DNA of 64,000 nucleotides, taken from positions 48,326-112,325 of the forward strand of contig NZ_JAZDRJ010000013.1 of NCBI RefSeq assembly GCF_047501535.1, read 5' to 3'. The notes under the pieces were generated by a model that made no database searches, was not told the origin of the DNA, and saw only the letters and a list, made by a program, of their open reading frames with translations. The position numbers were made by a program, and so were the translations under genes. Shown one piece after another: positions 18,251 to 25,791 of this stretch (positions are counted from its first letter, which is position 1; each line of letters begins with the position of its first letter). The stretch is from Yanghanlia sp047501535. GTDB lineage: Bacteria > Pseudomonadota > Gammaproteobacteria > Burkholderiales > Burkholderiaceae_B.

Positions 18251-18625
18251 ATGCCTATTCTGACCGCCCACCTGAACACCGGCCATTCCGCCGCCCAGAA
18301 ACGCGCCTTACTGGAGCAGTCCACACAAGCGGTTGTCACAGCGCTCAACGCCCCGCTGCCCAGCGTGCGAGTCTTGCTCCAGGAGCATGAAGCCGATCAT
18401 GTCATCGTTGCCGGGCAAGTTGGTGCGCCTCAGGTGCTCTACCTTGTCTATCTGATAGAAGGCCGCACCGTCGAGCTGAAAGCGGGGCTCATTGCGGCGT
18501 TGTGCGAAGCAGCCAGCGCCAGCCTTGGCGTGTCGATCGACGATGTCAGAGTCGTCATTCGGGACATTCCTAAATCAGACATGGGTGTCGCCGGCGGCAT
18601 ATCTGCACTGGCTGCCGGGCGCTAA
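18251..18625 (+). CDS. Fused two-copy 4-oxalocrotonate tautomerase-like protein
   Basis: Tautomerase-superfamily protein of 124 residues, about twice the length of a 4-oxalocrotonate tautomerase subunit (62). The first half starts MPILTAHLNTGHSAAQKRAL, so the mature protein would begin with the catalytic Pro-1. The second half starts at about residue 62 with LYLVYLIEGRTVELKAGLIA and ends IRDIPKSDMGVAGG, which aligns to the same fold, but its counterpart of Pro-1 is internal and not proline. Only one active site per fused chain is therefore likely. Known fused members act as dehalogenases, decarboxylases or tautomerases; the substrate here is open. It sits just upstream of the crotonase gene and could belong to the same catabolic island. 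Confidence 0.8.
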   Translation: MPILTAHLNTGHSAAQKRALLEQSTQAVVTALNAPLPSVRVLLQEHEADHVIVAGQVGAPQVLYLVYLIEGRTVELKAGLIAALCEAASASLGVSIDDVRVVIRDIPKSDMGVAGGISALAAGR

Positions 18626-18683
18626 CCCGCACCCTTCCCTGATTGGCACGACGATACACAATACGTATCAGATAACAAATAAA

Positions 18684-18691
18684 TAATATTA
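18684..18691. promoter_or_regulatory. AT-rich TAATATTA box before the crotonase gene
   Basis: The palindrome TAATATTA lies 57 bp before the crotonase ATG. The same eight bases occur at 27005-27012 in the promoter region of the island's main operon. A shared operator for the island's LysR protein is possible but not proven; eight AT-rich bases can recur by chance. Confidence 0.25.
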
Positions 18692-18747
18692 GTGTGAATC
18701 AGGCACAGCCCCTATGCTGCCCCAAGGTTTGATAAAAAGAGGACGCA

Positions 18748-19539
18748 ATGACCGACATTCTGCATTTTGAACAAGACGAACAGGGCATCGTCACGCTGAC
18801 GATGGACTACCCGCCCACCCGCAATGCACTAACCGGCAGCGGGCTGGTAGACGCTTTCCTGGACGCCTTCCATCGCATTCAGACTGAACATACCGCTCGT
18901 GTTGTCATCATCACCGCCAAGGGCTCGGTGTTTTCATCGGGTGGCAGCATCGACGAAATGGAACGCCAGTTACGCCCCGAGTTCAACAGCGCCGTTCTGC
19001 GCCACGAATATCGCGAAGGCATCCAGCGCCTGCCCTTGGCACTGCATAATCTTGAAGTGCCCACTATTGCAGCAATCAATGGTCACGCCATTGGCGCGGG
19101 TTTTGATCTGGCCTGCATGTGCGATATCCGCATCGCCAGCGAAAACGCCAAAATGGCGGAAAGCTTTGTCAAGCTGGGCATCATTCCGGGCGACGGCGGC
19201 GCTTGGTTCCTGCCGCGCCTGGTCGGCCCTTCTCGAGCCGCCGAACTGGCGCTCACTGGCGATACCTTCAGCGCGCAACAAGCGCTGGAGTGGGGCATTG
19301 TCTCGCGCGTCGTCCCGGCCGAGTCCCTTATGGAAGAAGCCCGCAGCCTGGCGGCCCGCATTGCGGTCAATCCCCCAGAAAGCGTACGCATGGCTAAACG
19401 CCTGTTGCGCGAATCGCCATTCACCCGCTTGGATTCCCACCTAGAAATGTGTGCTGCCTTCCAAGCCATTGCCCACAAATCGCCTCAGCATGCTGAAGCG
19501 GTTGAAGCGTTCATGGCATCTAAGCGCGACAAAAAATAA
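18748..19539 (+). CDS. Crotonase-family enoyl-CoA hydratase/isomerase
   Basis: Acyl-CoA enzyme of 263 residues, expected to hydrate or isomerise an unsaturated acyl-CoA. The oxyanion-hole motifs are SSGGSIDEM and INGHAIGAGFDLA, and the second catalytic region is GIIPGDGGAWFLPRLVG. By eye the Glu equivalent to rat Glu-164 is kept (in SRAAELALTG), but the position of Glu-144 is occupied by Phe (in ESFVKLG). With one catalytic acid, the protein may act as an enoyl-CoA isomerase or on an unusual substrate rather than as a textbook hydratase. A ribosome-binding site AGAGGA precedes the ATG. It is the first gene of the acyl-CoA island and is followed by the LysR gene on the same strand. Confidence 0.82.
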   Translation: MTDILHFEQDEQGIVTLTMDYPPTRNALTGSGLVDAFLDAFHRIQTEHTARVVIITAKGSVFSSGGSIDEMERQLRPEFNSAVLRHEYREGIQRLPLALHNLEVPTIAAINGHAIGAGFDLACMCDIRIASENAKMAESFVKLGIIPGDGGAWFLPRLVGPSRAAELALTGDTFSAQQALEWGIVSRVVPAESLMEEARSLAARIAVNPPESVRMAKRLLRESPFTRLDSHLEMCAAFQAIAHKSPQHAEAVEAFMASKRDKK

Positions 19540-19753
19540 GCGTCCCTGGGCCTCCTCTTACCCAACAGCGCGGTTCCCCACGCATCTCGGGTGAGAGGAT
19601 ATCCGTATCTTCAGCGGCTGCTGCCGCACAGCTTGGGTGCACTGCGCTGACAAGCTTTTGCTGCGGACTGAAGCAAACCGTATTTACGATGTTGATTCAA
19701 ACACCTAATATGGCTTTGTTTTAGTTGATACTTTTTCTGTATAGGCCCTTGCC

Positions 19754-20683
19754 ATGGATTTTCGCCATCTGCGTCAGTTTGTTGTGCTCGCCGAGACGCT
19801 GAACTTCCGCAAAGCGGCGGAAAAGCTCCATATGTCGCAGCCGCCCCTGTCTGTTTCCATACGCAAGCTGGAAACGGAACTTGGGGTTGAGCTTTTCCAT
19901 CGCGGCAAAAACGGCGTGCGCCTGACCAAAAGTGGCGAAGCCGCCTTACAAGATGCACGGCGCGCCCTGTTCCATGCAGGAGAGTTCGTGCAATCGGCCC
20001 GGGCGGCCACCAAAGGCGAACGAGGGGTGCTGAGCATTGGTTTCGTGGGTTCCGCCACACACAGCATTTTGCCGATTGTCGTACCCCTTTTCCGCCAGCG
20101 CTACCCCGGCGTACAACTGATACTGCGCGAATCACGCTCGGTGCAGATTATCGATGCGCTTGCAAATGGCACATTAGACATCGGCATTTTGCGCACACCC
20201 GTGCCCAGTCGCAGCCAACTGCATATGCAAACCCTGCAAACTGAAAACCTCATACTGGCCGTACCGCGCAATCACGCATTGGCCAGCGTCACCCACGTGC
20301 GCATGGCAGACCTGCGCAATCAGGATTTCATTTTCTATGCCCACGAAGCGCACGGCTTGCGCATGGCTGCGTTACACGCCTGCGAGGCGCACGGGTTCAC
20401 CCCTCGCATCACACAAGAAGCCCTGCAAGTGGCTACGCTAATAAGCCTGGTGGAAGCCGGTTTGGGCATTGCCCTCGTGCCATCTGTCAGCCGCCAATCG
20501 GGCAGTAACCAGAGAGTTGCCTGGAAAACGATTATCGACTTCCCCAGCAGCGCTTCCATCGCTATCGCCCTGGCCTGGCGCCCAAATGATGAAACCGTGC
20601 TGATCCGCAACTTTCAGGCCGTGGCGCAAGCTGCATTTCCACAAGACCGCGAGCCCGACCCTGCCACGATCCCCGGCGAGTGA
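19754..20683 (+). CDS. LysR-type regulator of the acyl-CoA island
   Basis: LysR-family transcription factor of 309 residues. The N-terminal helix-turn-helix is typical (FRHLRQFVVLAETLNFRKAAE, then MSQPPLSVSIRKLE), and the rest is a two-lobe effector-binding domain starting near residue 90. It sits between the crotonase gene and the convergent thiolase-fold gene, so it most likely controls the island, though the target promoters (near 18684 and 27005) are inferred. Its ligand is presumably the pathway's substrate or CoA-ester intermediate. ATG 19754 gives the usual LysR start. Confidence 0.9.
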   Translation: MDFRHLRQFVVLAETLNFRKAAEKLHMSQPPLSVSIRKLETELGVELFHRGKNGVRLTKSGEAALQDARRALFHAGEFVQSARAATKGERGVLSIGFVGSATHSILPIVVPLFRQRYPGVQLILRESRSVQIIDALANGTLDIGILRTPVPSRSQLHMQTLQTENLILAVPRNHALASVTHVRMADLRNQDFIFYAHEAHGLRMAALHACEAHGFTPRITQEALQVATLISLVEAGLGIALVPSVSRQSGSNQRVAWKTIIDFPSSASIAIALAWRPNDETVLIRNFQAVAQAAFPQDREPDPATIPGE

Positions 20684-20756
20684 CTTGCGCCGCTGCTCAC
20701 AAAACGCCCTGACCATGCCGGCCAAGGCGGCTCTACGAGCAAGCGGGAACACTGGC

Positions 20757-21914
20757 TTAAAGTGTATCGGCGCTGCCCAGCACCAGGGTCGCTTGGCTCG
20801 ATAGTTCTCCACCGTTACCGTGCGCCAGCGCCAGCTTGGCATTAGCCACTTGACGGTCACCTGCGCTGCCAGCCAGTTGCTGAGCGGCCTCGACCATGGT
20901 GAATAAGCCATACATGCCCGGATGCACGCAGGACAAGCCACCACCATTGGTATTCACCGGCAATTGGCCACCGGGCGCAATACGCCCATTCTCCACAAAA
21001 GCCGCGCCCTCACCCTTGGCACAAAAGCCCAGGTCTTCGAGGAACAGAATGGTATTCAGCGTAAAGGCGTCATACAGTTCGACGACATCAATGTCTGCCG
21101 GTTTCACTCCCGCCTGGCTGATGGCACGCGGCCCGCTGAGCGATGCGGCTGTAACGGTGAGATCAGGCATATTGGTGATGTCCTTGTGCCAAGCGGCCTG
21201 CGCGCCCCCCAGCAGATAAGCCGGCCGATCGGCAAGATCGCGAGCGCGGTCTGCCCGCGTCATCACCACAGCCGCAGCGCCATCTGTGACCAGGCAGCAG
21301 TCGCGCACCGAGAAGGGGTCCGCCACCATGCGCGAAGCCAGGTATTCATCCATGGTGAGCGGGTCACGCATGAAAGCATCCGGGTTCTTGGCCGCCCACT
21401 GACGCGCGGCCATGGCCACCGCGCCAAGCTGTTCCTTTGTTAACCCATACTGTGCCGCATAACGTGAGGCCGCCAGCGCATAAGCACCTAACGGGCGCGC
21501 CAGCTTATAAGGCCCTTCGTAAGGCGAAGGCCGCATTGAGCTCACCAGCTTACCCGCAGCGCTGCGCTGATTGCTGCCGTAAGCAATCAAGGCGACATCG
21601 CACAAGCCTGCGTCCAAAGCCAAGGCTGCATGAATGGCGTGTGTCAGAAACGCCGACCCGCCCGTCCGATTGTTGTCAGTCAGACGCGGCGAAATTCCCA
21701 GATATTCAGTAAAGCTCAAGCCGGAAAGAAAATCGTCGGGCAAAGCGATGAACAGCCCGTCGACATCGGCGGGAGTCAAGCCCACATTGGATAACGCCTG
21801 AACGCTGGCCCGCACAGCGAGATCCAACGATGACAGCCCTGGCGCCTCGCCCATGCCATAGGTTGCAGAAGAAACTATGGCAGTCTTGCCGCGGGGAAAA
21901 TGCTCAATACTCAT
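20757..21914 (-). CDS. Thiolase-fold protein (SCP-x/Ltp2 type), nucleophile altered
   Basis: Thiolase-superfamily protein of 385 residues in the non-decarboxylating SCP-x/lipid-transfer group. The C-terminal blocks NTNGGGLSCVHPGMYG (with active-site His) and HGNGGELSSQATLVLG are clear. At the position where thiolases carry the nucleophilic Cys (Asn-rich loop then C-x-S/T-G) this protein reads NNRTGGSAF, so Arg or Thr occupies the site. Relatives without that Cys, such as Ltp2 of steroid catabolism, work with a DUF35 partner as retro-aldolases. A DUF35 gene overlaps this one by 4 bp (21911-21914), so the two are translationally coupled. Thiolytic cleavage is therefore not assured. The substrate is unknown. 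Confidence 0.83.
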   Translation of the reverse strand: MSIEHFPRGKTAIVSSATYGMGEAPGLSSLDLAVRASVQALSNVGLTPADVDGLFIALPDDFLSGLSFTEYLGISPRLTDNNRTGGSAFLTHAIHAALALDAGLCDVALIAYGSNQRSAAGKLVSSMRPSPYEGPYKLARPLGAYALAASRYAAQYGLTKEQLGAVAMAARQWAAKNPDAFMRDPLTMDEYLASRMVADPFSVRDCCLVTDGAAAVVMTRADRARDLADRPAYLLGGAQAAWHKDITNMPDLTVTAASLSGPRAISQAGVKPADIDVVELYDAFTLNTILFLEDLGFCAKGEGAAFVENGRIAPGGQLPVNTNGGGLSCVHPGMYGLFTMVEAAQQLAGSAGDRQVANAKLALAHGNGGELSSQATLVLGSADTL

Positions 21915-22315
21915 TCCTGCTCCTGCACTCGAACATCAAAGACCACCAGCGGCTGACCGTCGGAATCCTGGGAAATGCGCGCCTGTACAGGCATGCCTAC
22001 CCGTACATCCTGAGGGTCTATGCCTTCGACGCGGCTCATCATGCGCGGCCCTTCTTCCAGCTCGACCAGGCAAACGTTGTAAGGCTGCGCCGGGGGGCGC
22101 ACACGCATCACGGTAGTGGCATAGACAGTGCCACGGCCAGACGCCTGCACCCATTCAAGGTCAAGGGCGCCCGTACGCGGCGCGGCCACACGGGGGTAAA
22201 ACACATATTCGCCACTGCTGCGCGACCGCTGAATCATGAACCGGCCCGCCGCCAAATGCGCGAAATACTCTTGCTGCGGCAGTACCGTCGCAGCCATTTC
22301 GGTACTTGGGGACAT
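21911..22315 (-). CDS. DUF35 OB-fold acyl-CoA-associated protein
   Basis: DUF35 protein of 134 residues, an OB-fold partner that channels acyl-CoA to thiolase-fold enzymes. Family members usually open with a rubredoxin-like zinc ribbon (two CxxC pairs). This one has no such cysteines: the segment RSRSSGEYVFYPRVAAPRTG keeps the YPR pattern but not the ligands, so it should not bind zinc there. The OB-fold part (GRGTVYATTVMRV onward) is intact. ATG 22315 has the ribosome-binding site AGGAGAG. Stop and next start share ATGA with the thiolase-fold gene. The pair is probably a complex. Confidence 0.82.
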   Translation of the reverse strand: MSPSTEMAATVLPQQEYFAHLAAGRFMIQRSRSSGEYVFYPRVAAPRTGALDLEWVQASGRGTVYATTVMRVRPPAQPYNVCLVELEEGPRMMSRVEGIDPQDVRVGMPVQARISQDSDGQPLVVFDVRVQEQE

Positions 22316-22372
22316 TGTCTCTCCTAGAAGTGTTGATGCAGGCCGGAACGACCCGGCCCACTGCACAAACGA

Positions 22373-23329
22373 TTACTCAAGCTGAGGAATATTGGCCTCG
22401 GCCATCACTTTTTCCCATTTCTTGATCTCGCTCTCAACAAAGGCCGAAAACGCTTCAGGCGTGTTGGAAGTTGCTTCGACCCCCATGGTGCCGAGCTTGT
22501 CCTTGATCTCAGGTAGAGCGGAAATCCGCGCGATTTCCTTAGCCCACGCTTCGGTGGCTTCCTTGGGCATATTGGCTGGCCCCATGAAGCCCACCCACGA
22601 TGTCACGAAATAGCCTGGATATTTTTCTGCGATAGCCGGAACGTCCGGCAATGAGGCCACCCGTTCCTGGCTTGCCACAGCGATGAATTTCAGTTTGCCC
22701 GCCTCGGCCTGCGGACGCATCAGGAAGACCGAATCAAACGACATATCCACTTCGCCTGCCACTCCCGCCATGACGGAGGGACCGCTACCCTTATAGGGAA
22801 CATGCATCATGTCTACGCCGGCCAGCGATTCAAAAAGCTCACCGCCCAGATGAATAATGCTGCCATTGCCCGACGACGACCAACTCAGGCTGCCCGGCTT
22901 TTCCTTAAGTGTGCTCACCAGTTCATCCAGCGTATTTACCGGCGTGTTGGGATTGGCCGCAATAGCCAAGGGAATGATCCCCGCCATGCTGAGATAGGTG
23001 AAATCCTTAAGCGTGTCGTAGGGTAATGTCTTGTATAGCGGCGCGTTACTCGTGATACTGGCGGTCGCAAGAATGACAGTGTGGCCGTCCGGTTCTGCCC
23101 GGGCCACTTGATTCATGCCGATGGTGGTACCTGCTCCCGGGCGATTCAGCACCACAACGGGCACACCCCAGTTATCCGATATTTTTTCAGCATAAAGCCT
23201 GGCAATGGGGTCCACCGCCCCGCCCGGGGGATACGGCACGACCAAATTAATAGGCCTGTCGGGAAACGCTGCGGCTGCCGACACAGACGAGAAAAGGCAA
23301 AGCGCTGCGAAAATATTTCTGATTTTCAT
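22373..23329 (-). CDS. Bug/TctC periplasmic solute-binding protein
   Basis: Periplasmic protein of 318 residues from the Bug (Bordetella uptake gene) family, with an N-terminal signal peptide (hydrophobic 8-20, cleavage near AAAA-FPDRP). Signature elements are VVPYPPGGAVDPIAR at the start and GNGSIIHLGGELF in the middle, which bind carboxylates in characterised members. ATG 23329 has a strong site (AAGGAG). It lies inside the island operon between the DUF35 and CoA-transferase genes, so it probably binds the pathway's carboxylate. The TctA/TctB membrane components are not in this window, so the uptake partner is unknown. Confidence 0.88.
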   Translation of the reverse strand: MKIRNIFAALCLFSSVSAAAAFPDRPINLVVPYPPGGAVDPIARLYAEKISDNWGVPVVVLNRPGAGTTIGMNQVARAEPDGHTVILATASITSNAPLYKTLPYDTLKDFTYLSMAGIIPLAIAANPNTPVNTLDELVSTLKEKPGSLSWSSSGNGSIIHLGGELFESLAGVDMMHVPYKGSGPSVMAGVAGEVDMSFDSVFLMRPQAEAGKLKFIAVASQERVASLPDVPAIAEKYPGYFVTSWVGFMGPANMPKEATEAWAKEIARISALPEIKDKLGTMGVEATSNTPEAFSAFVESEIKKWEKVMAEANIPQLE

Positions 23330-23383
23330 GTTTGTCTCCTTCTGTAGTTCTATTGATTTGTTTAATTCAACTCCGAGGCTTTA

Positions 23384-24025
23384 TCAGCCAAACTCCAGCC
23401 TCGCTCCTGTCCGGGATCGCAGTTCATCCTGCCCGATACCCGGCGCACACTCCCTGACCAAGAAGTGATCTCCCGCACACTCAAACACGCCCAGTTCCGT
23501 GTACACCAGCGCCACAGTCTTTACCGCCGTCAACGAAAAAGAGCACTGCTCAACCAGCTTGGGCCGGCCTTTTTTATCCTGGTGGCGCATCATGACAACC
23601 ACTTTCTTCGCTCCAACGGCAAGGTCCATGGCGCCTCCTACGCCACCCCCGCCTTTTTGTCCCGGCACCTTCCAATTGGCGATATCGCCGTTTGGCGCCA
23701 CCTGAAGCGCTCCCAAGATAGAGAAATCCAACCTCCCGCCGCGTATCAGAGAAAACGAATCCGCGTGATGAACAATGGAGGCGCCCGGGATCAATGTGGC
23801 GCGCTGCTTGGCGGCATTAACAATGTCCGGGTCTTCAAAGCCCTTCTGCGGGGCCGGCCCCATGCCGATGATGCCGTTTTCCGAGTGGAAGAAGACCAGT
23901 CGTCCTTCCGGCACATGATCTGCAACGCCAACAGGCATGCCGATACCCAGATTCACGACTGCGCCATGCGGCAAATCCAGCGCCACGCGTCGCGCCAGCG
24001 CTTCGTCTGACCAACCCTTACTCAT
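23384..24025 (-). CDS. 3-oxoacid CoA-transferase-like subunit B
   Basis: Subunit B (213 residues) of a class I CoA-transferase, which moves CoA from succinyl-CoA or acetyl-CoA to a carboxylate. The catalytic Glu is in SENGIIGMGP. The start ATG 24025 lies within the A-subunit gene (8-bp overlap) and has GGAGA upstream, so translation is coupled. With the A subunit it forms the expected heteromer. The most similar known proteins are PcaIJ/ScoAB types, but the substrate within the island is unknown; co-occurrence with dehydrogenases suggests activation of the imported acid. Confidence 0.86.
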   Translation of the reverse strand: MSKGWSDEALARRVALDLPHGAVVNLGIGMPVGVADHVPEGRLVFFHSENGIIGMGPAPQKGFEDPDIVNAAKQRATLIPGASIVHHADSFSLIRGGRLDFSILGALQVAPNGDIANWKVPGQKGGGGVGGAMDLAVGAKKVVVMMRHQDKKGRPKLVEQCSFSLTAVKTVALVYTELGVFECAGDHFLVRECAPGIGQDELRSRTGARLEFG

Positions 24026-24683
24026 TTCCGATCTCCACGATCCGATCCACAAAAACACCCGGCGTATGAACATCGTCAGGCCCGATATCGCCGACAGGAA
24101 CGATTGTTCCGACTTCGGCTATCGTGTTGCGGGCAGCCATCGCCATGATGGGATTGAAAGTCCGGCTGGCCAGCCGGTATCTGAGGTTGCCGTAGGCATC
24201 GGCAAGATGCGCTCTGATAAAAGCAAAGTCACCCGTCAATGCTTCTTCGTAGACATAGCCTTTGCCATTGACCTCGCGTGTTTCCTTGCCCTGGGCCAAT
24301 TCTGTGCCATAGCCTGTGGGTGTAAAAAAGCCCGCCAGGCCGGCTCCGCCGGCCCGGATACGCTCTGCCAACGTTCCCTGAGGCACCAATTCGAGCTCCA
24401 CCCCGCCTTCTTCGTAGGCATCGTAGTAATGCAAGGAGTCCGGCTGTGATGGAAAAGAGGCAATCAACTTTGACACCTGCCGGTTCTTGAATAACCTGGA
24501 AAGGCCGAGTTCTCCCGTCCCGGCATTGTTGGACACGATGGTGAGGCCCTTCACCTTGGTGCGCGCCAAGGCATGCAGCAGTTCGAACGGCAAGCCGATA
24601 TCGCCAAAACCGCTCACCAAAATGGTGGCGCCATCCTCGACGAAGCTCACGGCTTCGTCTGCTGATTCATATATTTTTTGCAT
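24018..24683 (-). CDS. 3-oxoacid CoA-transferase-like subunit A
   Basis: Subunit A (221 residues) of the class I CoA-transferase. The family N-terminus GATILVSGFGDIGLP and the block VSNNAGTGELGLSRLF are visible. The start at 24683 has a strong ribosome-binding site (AGAGGAG). It precedes subunit B with an 8-bp overlap. The upstream gene of the operon, an acyl-CoA dehydrogenase, ends 84 bp away, and the gap holds a GC-rich hairpin at 24722-24741. The pair would charge the acid taken up by the neighbouring Bug protein. Confidence 0.86.
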   Translation of the reverse strand: MQKIYESADEAVSFVEDGATILVSGFGDIGLPFELLHALARTKVKGLTIVSNNAGTGELGLSRLFKNRQVSKLIASFPSQPDSLHYYDAYEEGGVELELVPQGTLAERIRAGGAGLAGFFTPTGYGTELAQGKETREVNGKGYVYEEALTGDFAFIRAHLADAYGNLRYRLASRTFNPIMAMAARNTIAEVGTIVPVGDIGPDDVHTPGVFVDRIVEIGNE

Positions 24684-24721
24684 TGTCTCCTCTCAGCTGA
24701 ACATGAATCTGTCTGGCTTGA

Positions 24722-24741
24722 CCCCGCCCGCAAAGGCGGGG
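24722..24741. repeat. Hairpin between operon genes
   Basis: CCCCGCC (24722-24728) pairs with GGCGGGG (24735-24741) around CGCAAA. No T-run follows on the minus strand, so it may balance expression of the dehydrogenases and the CoA-transferase rather than end the transcript. Confidence 0.45.
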
Positions 24742-24767
24742 CTCACACATAGGCGCTTGGTCAGAGC

Positions 24768-25781
24768 TCAGGCTTTTACGCAGGACAATATGTAGTCCAA
24801 CACCGAGCCCTTGCTGTTCTCGATGACATCACGACCCAGGCGGCGTGCCCACCAGGCTTCGGAGCCTGCGGCTCGACGCCATTCACGCAAACGCCTTGTG
24901 TACAGCTGCAGGTCGAACTCTTCGGTAATGCCGATGGCGCCATGCAAAGCATGGGCGATATCCGCCACTAAAGCCGCTGCTTCACTGCAACGTGTTTTGC
25001 CGATGGCGGTCATGCCGAACGATGGCATGGGGCCGGATGCCTGCAAAGCCATACGCGCTGCCATGCGCATGGCCCACACCCTTTCTGCCATGACGCTGAT
25101 CTGATTCTGCACAGCCTGGAATTGCGCAATCGCCCTGCCGAACTGCTGGCGTTCAGCCACATGGGACAGTGCCATGTCCAGCGCCTGATGAGCCGCGCCC
25201 GCCAGCAAGGGGGTTAGTGATGCAGCAGCCAGTTGCGCGGGCGGGCACACATCGCCCTCGCCCATGCTGACGATAAGCGCCGTTCCCGGCAAACAAGGCC
25301 AACTGAAATCGGCCGTTTGGCTGCCGCGAGCCTGGTCGCCTTCCACCCGAGCGGCTTCGGTGGGCAGTACCACCCAAAGGTCATCAAACTCGGCTAACAC
25401 CCATTGAGCCGTCTTGCCAAACGCCACCGACCTCACACTCAAGCCGCCATCAGCCAAACGCACGGATTCCGGGCCGGCGAGCGCAATAGCGCCTTCCGGA
25501 GCCTGGACGCCGCGAGCATGCAGCCAGGCGCGCGCCATAACGGTCTGCACAAAAGGCAGGGGCACGGCGTATTGACCCGCCAACATGAAGGCAGGAAACG
25601 CTTCATCCAGGGACACCCCTGCACCGCCTTCATCTTCAGGCAGAAGAATATCCAGAAAACCGCTTTCTACGATTTCCGCCCACAATGGTGCGGCATCACC
25701 CCCTACTTCAATATTCCGAATCAGTTCGGGCGTGCACCGTTCGCGGAACAGGCGCTCTATTGCTTCCGTAAGCATATCCAT
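24768..25781 (-). CDS. Acyl-CoA dehydrogenase-like protein, short subunit
   Basis: Acyl-CoA dehydrogenase-fold protein of 337 residues, shorter than the usual 380. It has the N-terminal helical pattern (LWAEIVESGFLDILLPEDEGGAG) and the C-terminal stretch AHALHGAIGITEEFDLQLYTRRLREWR. It lacks the usual GT-x-EI block near the C-terminus. It starts 10 bp after the stop of the second dehydrogenase gene. The tight pairing and sequence differences suggest a two-subunit (alpha2beta2) enzyme like the FadE/ChsE pairs of steroid catabolism, with this as one subunit. ATG 25781 is preceded by AGGAG; the open frame further upstream overlaps the other dehydrogenase and was rejected. Confidence 0.82.
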   Translation of the reverse strand: MDMLTEAIERLFRERCTPELIRNIEVGGDAAPLWAEIVESGFLDILLPEDEGGAGVSLDEAFPAFMLAGQYAVPLPFVQTVMARAWLHARGVQAPEGAIALAGPESVRLADGGLSVRSVAFGKTAQWVLAEFDDLWVVLPTEAARVEGDQARGSQTADFSWPCLPGTALIVSMGEGDVCPPAQLAAASLTPLLAGAAHQALDMALSHVAERQQFGRAIAQFQAVQNQISVMAERVWAMRMAARMALQASGPMPSFGMTAIGKTRCSEAAALVADIAHALHGAIGITEEFDLQLYTRRLREWRRAAGSEAWWARRLGRDVIENSKGSVLDYILSCVKA

Positions 25782-25791
25782 ACAACAACTC

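Noticed and set aside
19553..19600. A terminator after the crotonase gene
   Set aside because: CCTCTTACCC and GGGTGAGAGG can pair with one wobble, but the loop is long and no T-run follows.
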